NCBI RefSeq assembly: GCF_001028175.1
Contig: NZ_AEJF01000229.1
Coordinates: 33,423 to 97,422 of the forward strand
DNA length: 64,000 nucleotides
Direction: 5' to 3'
DNA from: Caballeronia mineralivorans PML1(12)
Lineage (GTDB): Bacteria > Pseudomonadota > Gammaproteobacteria > Burkholderiales > Burkholderiaceae
The translations under genes were made by a program, and so were the position numbers. The notes beneath the pieces were generated by a model. That model did not search any database. It saw nothing but the letters and a program-made list of their open reading frames with translations, and was not told the origin of the DNA. Of this stretch, positions 61,913 through 64,000 are shown piece by piece (the stretch's first letter is position 1; every line of letters starts with the position of its first letter).

Positions 61913-62269
61913 ATGCAGCGGGTTTTTGTCATGGCCAGTGTGCTCGTGTTTCCGCTCAGCGCGGCCGCGTTCACGGGCAACGATCTGAACATGCTTTGCA
62001 CCAAGACGGACACGGCCTCGCGCAGCGCATGCGCGGCTTACATAGAAGGTGCCGCCGACGGCATCTACAACACCATCGAAGCCATTGGCGGTACGTCGGG
62101 ACCGCAGGTGGGCCAGTATTTTTGCCTGCCAGTCGATGTCAAACCCCAGGAACTGACGGACGCAGTGCGCAAGTTCATCGCCGACAATCCCGCGCGCAGC
62201 AACTTCAACGCTACGACCATGGTGTCGCTCGGGCTCGGCAAGGCTTTTCCCTGCAAGGCTGACAAGTAA
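61913..62269 (+). CDS. Rap1a/Tai-like immunity family protein
   Basis: 118 aa. A signal peptide (about 1-19) ends AAAF, then TGNDLNMLCTKTDTASRSACAAYIEGAADGIYN: the GN-x-L-x-x-x-C ... C-x-x-Y-x-x-G pattern of the Rap1a/Tai family, which protects against peptidoglycan-amidase toxins of type VI secretion. Four Cys probably form disulphides. No toxin or secretion gene is nearby, so it is an orphan and may have another periplasmic role. Confidence 0.72.
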   Translation: MQRVFVMASVLVFPLSAAAFTGNDLNMLCTKTDTASRSACAAYIEGAADGIYNTIEAIGGTSGPQVGQYFCLPVDVKPQELTDAVRKFIADNPARSNFNATTMVSLGLGKAFPCKADK

Positions 62270-62497
62270 GCCGCGGCCTGAAGTGACAGGTTCGTTCATG
62301 CCGCGCGCCGGTTCATCGGCTGGCGCCGGCGTGTCCCATGCTGTCATGCAATAGAATAGTCATCTCATCATGCGCCACGCTGGTCAGGTCGACCGGCCGT
62401 TGGCGCCGCTGCGCCCAAGGCGCAACCGGGTTTCTCACCATCCCGCGTCGTATGCATCTCTCCGATATCACCGTTCAAGGCTGATTCCACGACGACG

Positions 62498-63802
62498 ATG
62501 ATCTCTTTCGACTCCTTCGGGCGGATCGCTTCCGCCCCGCTCAATTCCTGGCCCGGCACGTTCGTCGTGGCGGCGCTCGCCGTGGTGTTTGCGATCGGCG
62601 CGCATTGGATCGGCGCGCGAATCCTGGTGCGGATTGCGCGGCCGTATCCGTTGATGAGCGTGGTATTGCGCTTTGTCGACAACCCCGCGCTCGCGCTGCT
62701 GATCATTCTCGCGCTGGGTTTCGTGGTGGTCGAAGCACCCGATACGCTGCCGTTCGCCGCGGCACTGCGCGACTTGCTTACCGTACTCCTGATCGTCGCG
62801 CTGACCTGGCTTGCCGTGCGTTCGGTGGGCGCGGTGGCCGAGGCGCTGGTGCAGGCCCATCCACTCGATAGCCAGGACAATCTGCAAGCGCGCCGGATTC
62901 ACACGCAGGCACGCGTGCTGGCGCGGTCGGTGATGGTGGTGATCGTGATCATCGGCTTTGGCGGCGCGCTGATGACATTTCCCGCCGTGCGGCAGGTTGG
63001 CGCGAGCTTGCTGGCGTCGGCTGGCGTGGCGGGACTGGTCGCCGGTATCGCGGCGCGACCGGTGCTGGGCAATTTGATCGCGGGATTGCAGATCGCGCTG
63101 TCGCAGCCCATCCGGCTCGACGATGTGGTGGTGATCCAGGGCGAATGGGGGCGGGTGGAGGAGATCACCGGCACCTACGTGTCCATTCGCATCTGGGACC
63201 AGCGGCGTTTGATCGTGCCGCTGCAATGGTTTATTGAGAATCCGTTCGCGAACTGGACGCGCAACAATTCGCAGATCATTGGCACCGTATTTTTCTACGT
63301 CGATTACCGCATGCCGGTCGCGCCGTTGCGCGAAGAACTCGAACGCATTTTGCAGAGCGCGCCGGAGTGGGACAAGCGCGTGCAAGTCTTGCAAGTCACC
63401 GACGCCACCGAAAAGTCCATGCAGATTCGCGTGCTCGTCAGTTCGTTCGATTCCGGCTTGAACTTCGATCTTCGATGCCGCGTGCGCGAGGGTCTGCTGA
63501 ACTTCGTGCAATCGACGTATCCGCAGTTCCTGCCGCGGACGCGAGCGGATTTCTCACCGGAAGGCGAGCACGTCGACTTTGCCCCGCCGCTTGAACGCGG
63601 CGTGGCGGATGGCGCAAACGCCACAAACGCCACAAACAGAGCGATCAGGCCGCCGGCATCGAGCCGGACAGCCAATACGGAAGCCGATCCGGTGGCAAGC
63701 CGGGGAGAGCGTTACGGACCGGATGCATCGGCGCATTCGGCGGCGACCACGGCCCCGAACGCACCTGCCGGCACTGCGGCCAAACCGGCGGAACGGCGTT
63801 GA
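62498..63802 (+). CDS. MscS-family mechanosensitive channel
   Basis: 434 aa. Four hydrophobic helices in the first 190 residues; the last is the glycine/alanine-rich pore helix (ASAGVAGLVAGIAARPVLGNLIAGLQIALSQPI). The cytoplasmic beta domain follows with DDVVVIQGEWGRVEEITGTYVSIRIWDQRRLIVP. The C-terminal 70 residues are low-complexity, encoded in part by a short 9-base repeat at about 63612-63636. It should open on membrane tension. A poor ribosome site leaves some doubt about the start. Confidence 0.9.
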   Translation: MISFDSFGRIASAPLNSWPGTFVVAALAVVFAIGAHWIGARILVRIARPYPLMSVVLRFVDNPALALLIILALGFVVVEAPDTLPFAAALRDLLTVLLIVALTWLAVRSVGAVAEALVQAHPLDSQDNLQARRIHTQARVLARSVMVVIVIIGFGGALMTFPAVRQVGASLLASAGVAGLVAGIAARPVLGNLIAGLQIALSQPIRLDDVVVIQGEWGRVEEITGTYVSIRIWDQRRLIVPLQWFIENPFANWTRNNSQIIGTVFFYVDYRMPVAPLREELERILQSAPEWDKRVQVLQVTDATEKSMQIRVLVSSFDSGLNFDLRCRVREGLLNFVQSTYPQFLPRTRADFSPEGEHVDFAPPLERGVADGANATNATNRAIRPPASSRTANTEADPVASRGERYGPDASAHSAATTAPNAPAGTAAKPAERR

Positions 63803-64000
63803 GGAAATGCCGTGGCATCGAGATTGCGGGCAGATTGCGGGCAAGCTCATGAAGCGAAAGTACGCGGCCACGGAAAACCCGAAACGCGACAAACCTTGAA
63901 TTGAGATTGAACAAATGCCCGCGCATTCCCCCCTGCTCGAGCGGGCAGGTTTGGCTTTTCCCTTGGTTGCCGATTTTTGAGCGTGCGCCTCAGTGCCCGA

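Noticed and set aside
62498..63511. Long minus-strand frame opposite the channel gene
   Set aside because: Rich in His/Arg/Gln, no ribosome site, and the + strand encodes a complete MscS protein.
63612..63636. 9-base repeat as a possible binding site
   Set aside because: It is in frame inside the low-complexity tail of the MscS gene and is best explained as coding slippage (Asn-Ala-Thr repeats).

Overview
The window looks like chromosomal DNA of a Burkholderiaceae beta-proteobacterium, of the Paraburkholderia/Caballeronia type. The evidence is high coding density, strongly GC-biased third codon positions, single-chain PurL, a HoxN-type nickel permease, and a tatD/ankyrin/mltG-tmk-holB neighbourhood. 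This is inferred from protein style and gene content; no database search was possible.

Layout. (1) 1-2504: end of a [NiFe]-hydrogenase maturation cluster (hypA, a His-rich hypB and the nickel permease hoxN), then a NodB-type polysaccharide deacetylase. (2) 4242-20796: a tightly packed aryl polyene (APE) type II polyketide operon, with nearly every stop overlapping the next start. It carries a chain-length-factor-like protein, acyltransferase, two ACPs, membrane protein, AMP-ligase fused to a hotdog dehydratase, glycosyltransferase fused to an acyltransferase, MIO ammonia-lyase, thioesterase, LolA-like carrier, MMPL exporter, three triad-complete ketosynthases, dehydratase, ketoreductase and a terminal lipoprotein. 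A divergent methyltransferase and a flavoenzyme with halogenase motifs follow, then an MFS transporter. (3) 24715-28842: tRNA-Asp, ppiD, a small lipoprotein, tesA and ybbA. (4) 28895-42397: housekeeping genes (pgi, NAD(P)HX repair, a D-amino-acid-dehydrogenase-like enzyme, purL, a parvulin, bolA-like, yciB, msrB, selO). (5) 42587-48622: fatty-acid/acyl-CoA catabolism (acyl-CoA ligase, FadB-like multifunctional enzyme, thiolase) with pncA inserted. (6) 48701-50688: a small foreign-looking patch with an unrecognised protein, a very AT-rich stretch holding hairpins, and a broken tyrosine-recombinase fragment. (7) 50879-63802: Dabb protein, PaaI-type thioesterase, CurA-type reductase, SDR, alpha/beta hydrolase, NRDE protein, ygfZ, mltG, tmk, holB, GNAT, TatD, ankyrin protein, Rap1a/Tai-like protein and MscS channel.

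How the main system works. The ligase domain should activate an aryl acid and load it on an ACP. The KS/CLF pair, ketoreductase and dehydratases should extend it to a conjugated polyene. The acyltransferases, glycosyltransferase, LolA-like carrier and MMPL pump would attach it to a lipid and move it to the outer membrane. The ammonia-lyase, methyltransferase and halogenase-like flavoenzyme are candidates for making or decorating the aryl head. APE clusters as a class are known. The points worth attention here are the two fusions, the third active KS, the unusual lyase selectivity pair and the adjacent halogenase-like gene.
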